The position numbers were made by a program, and so were the translations under genes. From Desulfobacterales bacterium (lineage in GTDB: Bacteria; Desulfobacterota; Desulfobacteria; Desulfobacterales; C00003106): a stretch of 8,675 bases of DNA. Shown here in pieces: positions 1-5,763 of this stretch; position 1 is the stretch's first letter, and each line of letters starts with the position of its first letter. The stretch is taken from NCBI GenBank assembly GCA_030613165.1, contig JAUWMN010000045.1, forward strand, positions 1 through 8,675, given 5' to 3'. The notes under the pieces were generated by a model. That model saw only the letters and a list, made by a program, of their open reading frames with translations. It was not told the origin of the DNA and ran no database searches.

Positions 1-672
1 GCTGTGCTTGTTGAATAAGGAGTAAATAGCGCCAAGGGGGCAGACCATACGACAAAAAAGGCGTTTAATAACAACAAAAAGGATAAGGAACAAGACAAAC
101 AGAAGCGTCTTTATCCAAAACCAGACACCAAAGGTTGTATAAGCAAGGATGGGCTCGTTGGCAGGAGGATTTATCGGGTTCCAGGCTATCCATGGAATAG
201 TCCCTTCAAGCGCCCCTTGTGGACAGATATACGAAAATAAGTTTTCACCTGTTAGAAATGGAAGTAAAAAAACAAAAATGGCTAAAAAGCCATATTTAAA
301 ATAGGAAAAAAAGCGCGGCATCCGGAACTTTTTAGATTTTATTTTATATAGCAGATCCTGAAACCAGCCAAAAGGGCAGAGCCATCCACAGATAATTCTT
401 CCCCCTATAAGGCCGAGTATCCCAAGATAACCTATGAGGAAGAAAGGCCACTCCCTGGAAGCGGCAAAATTTTGAAGCGATCCGATGGGACATGAACAGA
501 ACGTAGTGGGACACGCGAAACAGTTCAACCCCGGAAAGCATACTCCTTTCAAGGATCCTTGATAAATAACCCCTGTCTTGAACACCTTAAAGTAAGTGTT
601 TGGAAGAAGAGTCCCCAGAAAAGCCTGAGACAGGGTTCTCCAGCGTGGTATGGAAGATGTCGTCCATTTCAT
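1..672 (-). CDS. NapH-like membrane polyferredoxin (4Fe-4S binding), C-terminus cut by window edge
   Basis: At least 224 residues read without a stop from the ATG at 672 to the window edge; the C-terminal part lies outside. The protein has hydrophobic segments at roughly residues 77-94, 124-141 and 183-202. Two CxxxCP signatures, CGWLCP (95-100) and CRMVCP (207-212), are typical of NapH/CcoG/NosR-type membrane ferredoxins, which pass electrons between quinones or flavins and soluble partners. A further Cys-rich stretch (C45, C51, C54, C59, C61) lies near the N-terminus. Classical CxxCxxCxxxCP ferredoxin motifs would be expected past the edge and cannot be checked. A GTG at 681 in the same frame is an alternative start; neither start has a clear Shine-Dalgarno, because the upstream DNA is a heptanucleotide repeat. 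It lies 33 bp after the iron-sulfur flavoprotein gene on the same strand, so the two are probably co-transcribed. The family call is firm; the physiological partner is not known. Confidence 0.85.
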   Translation of the reverse strand, partial: MKWTTSSIPRWRTLSQAFLGTLLPNTYFKVFKTGVIYQGSLKGVCFPGLNCFACPTTFCSCPIGSLQNFAASREWPFFLIGYLGILGLIGGRIICGWLCPFGWFQDLLYKIKSKKFRMPRFFSYFKYGFLAIFVFLLPFLTGENLFSYICPQGALEGTIPWIAWNPINPPANEPILAYTTFGVWFWIKTLLFVLFLILFVVIKRLFCRMVCPLGAIYSLFNKHS

Positions 673-676
673 TTTT

Positions 677-721
677 GTCACTTGTCATTTATCATCTGTC
701 ATCTGTTATCTGTCATCTATT
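677..721. repeat. Heptanucleotide tandem repeat between the flavoprotein and polyferredoxin genes
   Basis: On the plus strand the units ATCTGTC, ATCTGTT, ATCTGTC and ATCTATT follow each other at 694-721 (GACAGAT type on the minus strand). They are flanked by GTCACTTGTCATT at 677-689. The repeat covers the last codons and stop of the flavoprotein gene (stop 706-708) and the whole gap before the polyferredoxin start. The 13-base flank recurs exactly, as its complement, near the right end of the window inside another heptad array. Confidence 0.7.
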
Positions 722-1287
722 GTCTGACAAATTTTTCTTCCCAGTTCCAGAGCCTCCCGCAACGCGCTTGGATGATGCTTGATATCTCCTTTATCCTCAA
801 TACCTCTGAAGAACAACCCACCGCGATACTTGGCATCTATAGCGTCAAAAAAATATTTTATAGTAAGCGTTGCCCCTTCAAAGAGCTGTTTCCCCTTTGT
901 GGCGCCCAGGGAAAGGAAATACCCGCGTCGTATCTTTTCCGTCAGGGGCTTTTGATGAAGAAGATACTTGCGCGCCCAGAGCGCCTGGCTTCTATCTATG
1001 AAGGCCTTGGTGATGGCAGTGACTGAATAAAAAAAGATCGGTGACGCGATTACAATCACATCGACCATGAGGAGCTTGGGATAGAGATCTTGCATATCGT
1101 CTGCAATGGCACATTCCCCTGTAGTTGAGCAAGACCCGCATTCAATGCATGGTGAAATATTATAGTCACACAGGACAAGTTTTTCTACCTCTCCTCCTTG
1201 TTCTCTTGCACCTTCAATCAGGGAATCAAGTAATGTTTCCGTATTACCTTGCCTCCTTGGACTTCCAAGGATTGCCAAAACTTTCAT
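706..1287 (-). CDS. Iron-sulfur flavoprotein (NADPH-dependent FMN reductase fold with compact 4Fe-4S motif)
   Basis: The protein has 193 residues from the ATG at 1287. The N-terminus MKVLAILGSPRRQGNTE (1-17) is the phosphate-binding loop of flavodoxin-like FMN proteins. C47, C50, C53 and C59 form a Cx2Cx2Cx5C cluster motif that matches the compact cysteine motif (Cx2Cx2Cx4-7C) of archaeal and bacterial iron-sulfur flavoproteins. These are usually dimers carrying one FMN and one 4Fe-4S per subunit, with roles in anaerobic electron transfer or O2/H2O2 reduction. ASPIFFYSVT (81-90) is the second flavin-contact segment. Length is normal for the family. The start at 1287 is chosen because GGGAG lies 8 bases upstream and homology begins there; a TTG at 1347 would add 20 residues translated from a repeat and is unlikely. 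The next gene in the same direction is a membrane polyferredoxin, a plausible electron partner (inference). Confidence 0.85.
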   Translation of the reverse strand: MKVLAILGSPRRQGNTETLLDSLIEGAREQGGEVEKLVLCDYNISPCIECGSCSTTGECAIADDMQDLYPKLLMVDVIVIASPIFFYSVTAITKAFIDRSQALWARKYLLHQKPLTEKIRRGYFLSLGATKGKQLFEGATLTIKYFFDAIDAKYRGGLFFRGIEDKGDIKHHPSALREALELGRKICQTIDDR

Positions 1288-1324
1288 TCTTTCCACTCCC
1301 TGTTTTTTAGGCGGTCCAAAAGCT

Positions 1325-1422
1325 TGATGGCGTCGTAAAAAGTCCAATCTACTACGCCTTGTATATTGACCTTTTTACTTAGCCATCATTTATCAAACTC
1401 AAGACTTTTTACGAGATCATCA
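1325..1422. repeat. MITE-like element, copy 1 (degenerate, with an internal terminus)
   Basis: The left end TGATGGCGTCGTAAAAAGTC (1325-1344) is an inverted match, 17 of 20, to the right end GACTTTTTACGAGATCATCA (1403-1422). A third terminus-like sequence in the right-end orientation lies inside at 1368-1388 (GACCTTTTTACTTAGCCATC and one more base). The flanks AAAGCTT and AAGCTT extend the inverted symmetry, with one base of slippage. No coding capacity. The right end is identical to that of copy 2. Confidence 0.65.
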
Positions 1423-1512
1423 AAGCTTAAGAGTGATTTATAATGCTTATGTACCATTTCTATCATATGGAATGTGAAATTTCAAATGGCAGTTTTCCAG
1501 AGGCCTCAATTT

Positions 1513-1647
1513 TGACGGTTTCGTAAAAAGTCCAACCTTCTGTCACTCCCGCGCAGGCGGGAGTCCAGAACAAGCTGATATTACTGGATTCCCGCCTTCG
1601 CGGGAATGACGACATAGGGTGCCTGGCGACTTTTTACGAGATCATCA
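1513..1647. repeat. MITE-like element, copy 2, with GC-rich palindromic core
   Basis: The left end TGACGGTTTCGTAAAAAGTC (1513-1532) and right end GACTTTTTACGAGATCATCA (1628-1647) are inverted repeats with 17 of 20 matches. Inside, two 27-base arms at 1542-1568 and 1584-1610 are inverted copies with 3 mismatches. Each arm is itself a small palindrome (CTCCCGCGCAGGCGGGAG; ATTCCCGCCTTCGCGGGAAT). The arm matches the GTCATTCCCGC...GCGGGAATCC repeat type that I know as widespread in proteobacterial genomes. The whole 135 bp could fold into a long cruciform or RNA hairpin. It has no coding capacity and would need a transposase in trans. Confidence 0.75.
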
Positions 1648-1750
1648 AACATAGGTTTTGATAGACCTAAAGAGGCAGTTTCTTATTTTTTTAATTGCCA
1701 AACAACACAAGATTATATTAAGGTTCTATAAATTATTTGATAACTACTCA

Positions 1751-1808
1751 GGTTCAGGGTTCACGGTTGCTCGCCTCAGTTAAACCGTGAACTCCTGAAC
1801 TTTGAACC
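1751..1808. repeat. GGTTCA-type inverted repeat upstream of the Nfu gene
   Basis: GTTCACGGTT (1759-1768) and AACCGTGAAC (1783-1792) form a perfect 10-bp stem with a 14-base loop. The outer bases GGTTCA (1751-1756) and TGAACC (1803-1808) pair as well. The left arm reads as seven-base units, GGTTCAG then GGTTCAC. It lies 43 bp before the Nfu start and may sit in its leader; it could be a dispersed repeat or a weak terminator-like hairpin. No T-run follows it. Confidence 0.6.
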
Positions 1809-1850
1809 GGAGCAGTTACATTATTTGTAGATAAAAGGAGAGATAAAAAC

Positions 1851-2072
1851 ATGAAAGAATTGGTTCAAGCGGCATTAGACAAAATTCGTCCCGCGCTTCA
1901 GGCAGATGGCGGTGATGTGGAACTTGTCGAGATAGAGGGAAATGTTGTAAAGGTCCGCCTGCAAGGCGCCTGCAAGGGATGTCCAATGTCGCAACAAACA
2001 TTGAAAAATGGCATCGAAAAATTTCTCATGAAGGAAGTCCCGGGCGTGGAAGGGGTCGAGGGAGTCGATTAG
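1851..2072 (+). CDS. NifU C-terminal-domain (Nfu-type) Fe-S cluster scaffold protein
   Basis: A 73-residue protein consisting only of the NifU C-terminal domain. It has the family features IRPALQADGGDVELV (12-26), VVKVRLQGACKGCPMS (32-47) and the IEKFL helix. C41 and C44 form the CxxC pair that, across two subunits, holds a labile 4Fe-4S cluster for transfer to apo-proteins in the cytoplasm. The length is normal for the single-domain form, which lacks the N-terminal A-type degenerate domain of NfuA and the IscU-like domain of full NifU. AAAGGAG at 1834-1840 gives a good ribosome binding site 10 bases before the ATG. It converges on fabH with 5 bp between stop codons. No isc or suf gene is adjacent, so it is a stand-alone copy. 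It plausibly serves the Fe-S proteins of the cell in general, including the divergent redox pair (inference). Confidence 0.93.
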   Translation: MKELVQAALDKIRPALQADGGDVELVEIEGNVVKVRLQGACKGCPMSQQTLKNGIEKFLMKEVPGVEGVEGVD

Positions 2073-2074
2073 CC

Positions 2075-2095
2075 TCTTTAGAAAATATCTAAAGA
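2075..2095. terminator. Possible hairpin between convergent Nfu and fabH genes
   Basis: TCTTTAGA (2075-2082) pairs with TCTAAAGA (2088-2095) in an 8-bp stem with a 5-base loop. It overlaps the stop codon of fabH and starts 3 bp after that of the Nfu gene. The stem is AT-rich and has no clear T-tract on either side, so it is weak as an intrinsic terminator, but its position fits a shared one. Confidence 0.3.
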
Positions 2096-3079
2096 CCAAC
2101 GCACTACTGACGCACCCCATGTTAGACCCGCCCCAAAGGTAACCAAGAGAATAATATCTCCCGGCTTTAACAATCCTTCCCGGTTGGCCTCGTCCAATGC
2201 GATCGGGATAGAGGCGGAAGATGTGTTGCCATATTTATGGATATTGGTATAGACCTTTTCCATCGGAATGGAAATCTTTTCGGCTAAGGCTTGGATAATT
2301 CTAATATTTGCTTGATGGGGGACTACAAGTTTTATATCAGAAGCAGAGAGATTGTTGTGCTCCAGCGCTTTCGTGGCAACATCAGCAAGATGTCTTACCG
2401 CTTTTTTAAATAACTTATTACCTTCCATAGCCAGGTAATACGGCTTCCCCTCAAAGGCATCTAAGATTTTCGGAGGATCAGGATTACCTTCTTCCGAATA
2501 GAGGAGTTCCCAGCATCTACCATCAGAACCAAGATGAGTAGATAAAATGCCATTATCATCATCGGCCTGAGACAGCACCACCACACCGGCTCCGTCTCCC
2601 AGTAGAACACATGTGCTTCTGTCTTGCCAATTAGCAACGGAAGAAAGTCGTTCAGCGCCAATCACCAAGGCTTTTTTACAACTTCCGACCGCGATGGCAT
2701 TTTCCGCAATCGAAAGAGCATAAAGAAAGCCGGAACATCCCGCGGATATATCGAATGCATTGGCATTATCAGCATTGATCTTGTTCTGTACCAGACAGGC
2801 AACGGCAGGGAACTGTCGATCAGGAGTAATTGTGCCGACAATAATGAGATCCAGCTCATCCGGCGACACTTTGGCCATCTCAAGGGCTTTCAGAGATGCA
2901 TCGGCTGCTAAATCAAAGGCATTCTCTCCCGCACCCTTCTGGGCGATACGGCGCTCTTTGATCCCGGTCCTTCTTGTAATCCATTCATCCGAAGTGTCGA
3001 CAATTTTTTCAAGATCCACATTGGTTAGAATCCTTTTGGGCGTCGTGGATCCTGTCCCTATAATACGAGCTCTAAACAT
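2078..3079 (-). CDS. fabH: Beta-ketoacyl-ACP synthase III
   Basis: The protein has 333 residues, close to the usual length. It condenses acetyl-CoA (or another short acyl-CoA) with malonyl-ACP to start fatty acid synthesis in the cytoplasm. The thiolase-fold catalytic triad is visible: Cys115 in AGCSGF (113-118), His255 in VPHQAN (253-258) and Asn285 in YGNTSSAS (283-290). RRTGIKERR (36-44) near the N-terminus and FGAGLTWGA (315-323) near the C-terminus are FabH hallmarks. The ATG at 3079 has GAGGAAG upstream with 9 bases of spacing, so the start is firm. It is not beside plsX, fabD, fabG or acpP, so it may be an extra copy with a special primer preference; the sequence does not show which. 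It has a candidate promoter at 3154-3182 and a 12-bp palindrome in the presumed leader. Confidence 0.95.
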   Translation of the reverse strand: MFRARIIGTGSTTPKRILTNVDLEKIVDTSDEWITRRTGIKERRIAQKGAGENAFDLAADASLKALEMAKVSPDELDLIIVGTITPDRQFPAVACLVQNKINADNANAFDISAGCSGFLYALSIAENAIAVGSCKKALVIGAERLSSVANWQDRSTCVLLGDGAGVVVLSQADDDNGILSTHLGSDGRCWELLYSEEGNPDPPKILDAFEGKPYYLAMEGNKLFKKAVRHLADVATKALEHNNLSASDIKLVVPHQANIRIIQALAEKISIPMEKVYTNIHKYGNTSSASIPIALDEANREGLLKPGDIILLVTFGAGLTWGASVVRWSLDIF

Positions 3080-3098
3080 AGTGTAATGCTTCCTCTTT

Positions 3099-3118
3099 AT
3101 CTGCGTTCATCTGTGTCC
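3099..3118. repeat. Short direct repeat in the fabH leader
   Basis: ATCTGCGTTC (3099-3108) is followed directly by ATCTGTGTCC (3109-3118), 8 of 10 identical. On the fabH strand it reads as an ACAGATGAACGCAGAT-type sequence lying just upstream of the fabH Shine-Dalgarno. I recognise this as resembling short dispersed intergenic repeats, but the copy number in this genome cannot be judged here. Confidence 0.4.
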
Positions 3119-3121
3119 CAA

Positions 3122-3133
3122 AAGAAATTTCTT
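3122..3133. promoter_or_regulatory. Perfect 12-bp palindrome in the fabH leader, possible operator
   Basis: AAGAAATTTCTT is fully self-complementary. It lies about 14-25 bases downstream of the start site predicted from the candidate fabH promoter, a place where a bound repressor would block transcription. No known regulator motif is recognised, and an AT-rich palindrome of this length can arise by chance. Confidence 0.3.
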
Positions 3134-3153
3134 AGTTTCAAATGGAATCAATC

Positions 3154-3182
3154 TTAATATCACAACATAAGAAATCTGTCAC
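3154..3182 (-). promoter_or_regulatory. Candidate sigma-70-type promoter for fabH
   Basis: On the minus strand GTGACA (3182-3177, five of six to TTGACA) is followed after 17 bases by TATTAA (3159-3154, four of six to TATAAT). The predicted start near 3147 leaves a leader of about 67 bases before the fabH ATG. It lies back to back with a candidate promoter for the aminotransferase. Confidence 0.45.
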
Positions 3183-3202
3183 TATTTTTTTAAAAAATCT
3201 CC

Positions 3203-3231
3203 TTGCTGTCATCAATTCCTTTTGGTACATA
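3203..3231 (+). promoter_or_regulatory. Candidate promoter for the aminotransferase (would give a leaderless mRNA)
   Basis: TTGCTG (3203-3208) and TACATA (3226-3231) are spaced by 17 bases. The expected start site, about 7 bases downstream, would fall at or next to the ATG at 3240. That fits the absence of a ribosome binding site there. Each box matches the consensus at only four of six positions. Confidence 0.3.
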
Positions 3232-3239
3232 TCTTCCTC

Positions 3240-4421
3240 ATGTCTATATCAAAAAACATCGAAGAAATCTTGTCCCGCTCCTCATGGATACGTAAAATGT
3301 TTGAAGAAGGTTCCCGGTTCAAAGCCGAGCATGGGGCCGAAAATGTATTCGATTTCAGCCTTGGCAATCCGAACATAGAACCTCCTGAGTTGTTTTTACA
3401 GACTCTCAAAGAAACGGCAAGCACAGTCAAGTCTGGGAGTCATGCCTATATGCCTAACACGGGCTATCTTGAAACACGCAAGGCAATAGCCGATTTCGTG
3501 ACAGACGAGCAAGGTGTTTTTATAACCGCGGATGATGTTGTTATGACGTGCGGCTCTGCAGGCGCGCTGCACGTTATATTAAAGACCATACTGAACCCCG
3601 GGGAAGAGGTAATCACCCCGGCGCCTTACTTTGTGGAATACAATTTTTACGTGGGGAACCACGGGGGAATCCTAAAAACCGTACCGACCCGGCCGGATTT
3701 CGACCTTGATATAGCGGCCATTGAAAAGGCCATCACCCCTGATACCCGCGCGGTACTGATTAATTCTCCCAACAATCCTACCGGCAAGATATATGCTCAA
3801 AAAGTTCTGGCGGAACTCAGCAGCCTGTTGGCGGAAAAGGGGAAAAAGCTAAAAAAGACTATCTATCTGATTTCTGATGAACCTTATCGTAAAATCGTCT
3901 TTGACAACGCCAAGGTTCCAAGTGTGTTGGCCGATTACCCCAACAGCGTCATCGCCACATCATACTCCAAAGATCTTTCCATCCCGGGTGAACGAATAGG
4001 ATTTTTGGCGCTAAATCCAAGCGCTGATCATAGGGATAACCTGTTGGCCGGCCTGGCATTGTCCAATCGGATACTGGGCTATGTAAACGCGCCGGCGTTG
4101 ATGCAGCGCGTCATCGAAAAACTGCAAGGAATAAGTGTTGATCCAAAAATCTATCAGAAAAAACGTGATCTTCTATGCGATGCCTTGGCCGATTACGGTT
4201 ATTCTTTTGAAAAGCCGTCAGGAGCCTTTTACCTCTTTCCCAAGGCCCCAATACCTGATGACGTAGCATTTGTAAAAGCGCTTCAGGAAGAACTCATCTT
4301 AACCGTGCCGGGAAGCGGCTTCGGAGGGCCAGGGCATTTCAGAATCGCCTTTTGTGTGGATGATGAAACAATTTTACGCGCGCTGCCGGGTTTTAAGCGG
4401 ACAATAGAAAGACTCCAATAA
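3240..4421 (+). CDS. PLP-dependent class I/II aminotransferase (aspartate aminotransferase fold)
   Basis: The protein has 393 residues from the ATG at 3240. The fold-type I motifs are in order: FDFSLGNPNIEPP (37-49), the substrate- and phosphate-contacting region around MTCGSAGALH (102-111), NSPNNPTG (175-182), SDEPY with the pyridine-nitrogen Asp at 213, SYSKDLSIPGERIGF with the Schiff-base Lys at 244, and GHFRIAF with the carboxylate-binding Arg at 368. It transfers an amino group between an amino acid and a 2-oxo acid in the cytoplasm. The N-terminus with SSWIRKMFEEG (14-24) marks a subgroup of anaerobe aminotransferases; substrate specificity cannot be read from sequence. The ATG is chosen because homology starts there; a TTG at 3222 would add six residues. 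Neither start has a Shine-Dalgarno. It is divergent from fabH and ends 4 bp from the convergent sigma-54 activator gene. Confidence 0.92.
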   Translation: MSISKNIEEILSRSSWIRKMFEEGSRFKAEHGAENVFDFSLGNPNIEPPELFLQTLKETASTVKSGSHAYMPNTGYLETRKAIADFVTDEQGVFITADDVVMTCGSAGALHVILKTILNPGEEVITPAPYFVEYNFYVGNHGGILKTVPTRPDFDLDIAAIEKAITPDTRAVLINSPNNPTGKIYAQKVLAELSSLLAEKGKKLKKTIYLISDEPYRKIVFDNAKVPSVLADYPNSVIATSYSKDLSIPGERIGFLALNPSADHRDNLLAGLALSNRILGYVNAPALMQRVIEKLQGISVDPKIYQKKRDLLCDALADYGYSFEKPSGAFYLFPKAPIPDDVAFVKALQEELILTVPGSGFGGPGHFRIAFCVDDETILRALPGFKRTIERLQ

Positions 4422-4425
4422 ATCC

Positions 4426-5451
4426 TTATAGATGTTCCTCAGGATGGCCTTTTGATACGAGCTCACCCCTTCGATTCACCTTTATATCGTATCTGCTGAG
4501 CTTGTATCTCAACGTTCGGGGGCTTATGCGGAGTATTTTGGCTGCTTGTTCTTTGTCTCCAGCCACTCGATAGAGCACATCCAGGATGGCTTTTGTTTCG
4601 CCCTCCCTTCTGACCTCTTCCAGAGCCATCGTACGTGAGGGGGCTCTAAAATGCCACAAAAAATCAGAGGGAAGATGTTCTAAATCTATCACCTCGTCAT
4701 GGTTGAGAATAAATACCCTTTCCAGAAGGTTTTTTAATTCCCTTACATTGCCGGGCCAATCATAACGGCAGAAGGTGTCGATGACTTCTGGTTTCACAGA
4801 TGGCCTGGGCATTTTATAATTGGCCGCCAATTGATTCAGAAAGCGATCCACCATCTTTGGAATAACCGCCTTTCTTTCTCTCAAAGGTGGGATGTATAGA
4901 GGAACTACGTGAAGTCGGTAAAAGAGATCCTCTCGAAACAGCCCATGTTTGACCCTGTCTTTAAGGTTCTTGTTGGTTGCCGAGATAATGCGAACGTCGC
5001 TCTCGATTAACTGATTTCCTCCTATCCTGACAAATCGAAAATCTTCCAGTACCCGCAAAAAGTCCGTCTGATTTTCGAGTGGTATTTCAGAGACCTCATC
5101 GAGAAACAAGGTTCCTTTGTCAGCGATCTCAAAGCAGCCCTTTTCCCTACGAATGGCGCCCGTGAAAGCCCCCTTTTCATGCCCAAAAAGTTTGTCCTCA
5201 AACATTAGACCGGAAAGAATACCGCAGTTCACCGGCACGAAAGGGTTTTCAGACCTGGGGCTTTGCAGGTGGATGATCTTGGCGAGTAATTCCTTGCCCG
5301 TGCCGCTTTCCCCCGTAATGAGCACAGTCACATCATATTTGGCCACCTGATGCACGACCTTCATAATGGAGCGCATCACATCAGCTTCCAGGATAAACTC
5401 CTGCATGATCGATTCCTGGAGATGCGTTATATAGGGAGATCGCAGTTTCAT
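4426..5451 (-). CDS. Sigma-54-dependent transcriptional activator without a sensor domain (PspF-like architecture)
   Basis: The protein has 341 residues: an AAA+ sigma-54 interaction domain (about 17-250) and a Fis-type helix-turn-helix. Visible motifs are Walker A GESGTGKE (47-54), the sigma-54-contacting GAFTGA loop (94-99), Walker B GTLFLDEV (113-120, D118/E119), sensor I ISATN (156-160), arginine-finger region FREDLFYRL (172-180), and WPGNVREL (232-239). The HTH spans about 299-323, followed by an 18-residue basic/acidic tail. ATP hydrolysis would remodel sigma-54 RNA polymerase at -24/-12 promoters. No receiver, PAS or GAF domain precedes the AAA+ domain, so control must come from a partner in trans or from its expression level. 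An ATG at 5406 has the better ribosome site (AGGA, 7 bases) and would remove 15 residues. It is divergent from the CBS/permease cassette, whose upstream region carries enhancer-like palindromes and a sigma-54 promoter, so that cassette is its likely target. Confidence 0.93.
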   Translation of the reverse strand: MKLRSPYITHLQESIMQEFILEADVMRSIMKVVHQVAKYDVTVLITGESGTGKELLAKIIHLQSPRSENPFVPVNCGILSGLMFEDKLFGHEKGAFTGAIRREKGCFEIADKGTLFLDEVSEIPLENQTDFLRVLEDFRFVRIGGNQLIESDVRIISATNKNLKDRVKHGLFREDLFYRLHVVPLYIPPLRERKAVIPKMVDRFLNQLAANYKMPRPSVKPEVIDTFCRYDWPGNVRELKNLLERVFILNHDEVIDLEHLPSDFLWHFRAPSRTMALEEVRREGETKAILDVLYRVAGDKEQAAKILRISPRTLRYKLSRYDIKVNRRGELVSKGHPEEHL

Positions 5452-5628
5452 CGGACTTCGTAGTTTTAGAGTTCGAGGATTCTATAGAAACCGTAAGCGC
5501 AACAAGGCTCTGGTGTCACGTTAACCGTTTATCCGGTTCTGAGAGGGGCGTGTGTAAGATGACTATACAAATAGCAATTAAGCTATCACGAATATTCTCA
5601 GTGTGTCAAACAGATTCGGCCTTGAAAT

Positions 5629-5642
5629 GGCAAGTTTTTGCC
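5629..5642. promoter_or_regulatory. Enhancer-like palindrome 1 (putative activator binding site)
   Basis: GGCAAGTTTTTGCC is a GGCA-N6-TGCC inverted repeat with one further A/T pair inside. It lies about 122 bp upstream of the -24 element of the sigma-54 promoter. With the second copy starting exactly 20 bp further on, the two sites face the same side of the DNA helix. Confidence 0.65.
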
Positions 5643-5648
5643 CGCATT

Positions 5649-5662
5649 GGCAGAGAATTGCC
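5649..5662. promoter_or_regulatory. Enhancer-like palindrome 2 (putative activator binding site)
   Basis: GGCAGAGAATTGCC shares the GGCA-N6-TGCC core with palindrome 1, and its symmetry extends outward to TTGGCA/TGCCAA (5647-5664). It is centred about 110 bp upstream of the -24 element. The pairing and spacing are what cooperative binding of dimers of a Fis-HTH activator would need. The divergently encoded activator is the obvious candidate (inference). Confidence 0.65.
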
Positions 5663-5763
5663 AAAATGATGGGGCGGGTGTTGTGTTTTTCTGCGTGTCT
5701 ACAAAGGATAAAAGTAGGAAAGATTAACAGGTTAGAATTGGGGCGAGATAATTCTTGTGGGGT

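Larger units (their letters stand above)
1288..1850. other. Gene-free, repeat-rich intergenic region
   Basis: About 560 bp separate the divergent flavoprotein and Nfu genes. I see no convincing ORF. The stretch holds two MITE-like elements (1325-1422 and 1513-1647) and a GGTTCA-type hairpin (1751-1808), listed separately. The remaining pieces, 1423-1512 and 1648-1750, are AT-rich. TATAAAT at 1727-1733 could be a -10 for the Nfu gene, but no good -35 stands at the right distance. Confidence 0.6.

Noticed and set aside
344..541. 65-residue minus-strand ORF beginning with ATG
   Set aside because: It is out of frame with the polyferredoxin, which explains the same DNA with CxxxCP motifs and membrane segments.
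559..1026. 155-residue plus-strand ORF
   Set aside because: It lies antisense to the flavoprotein and polyferredoxin, is built partly from repeat DNA, and shows no family features.
1325..1647. CRISPR array made of the repeated GTAAAAAGTC segments
   Set aside because: Repeats are inverted, not direct, and spacing is irregular with no spacer-like units or cas genes.
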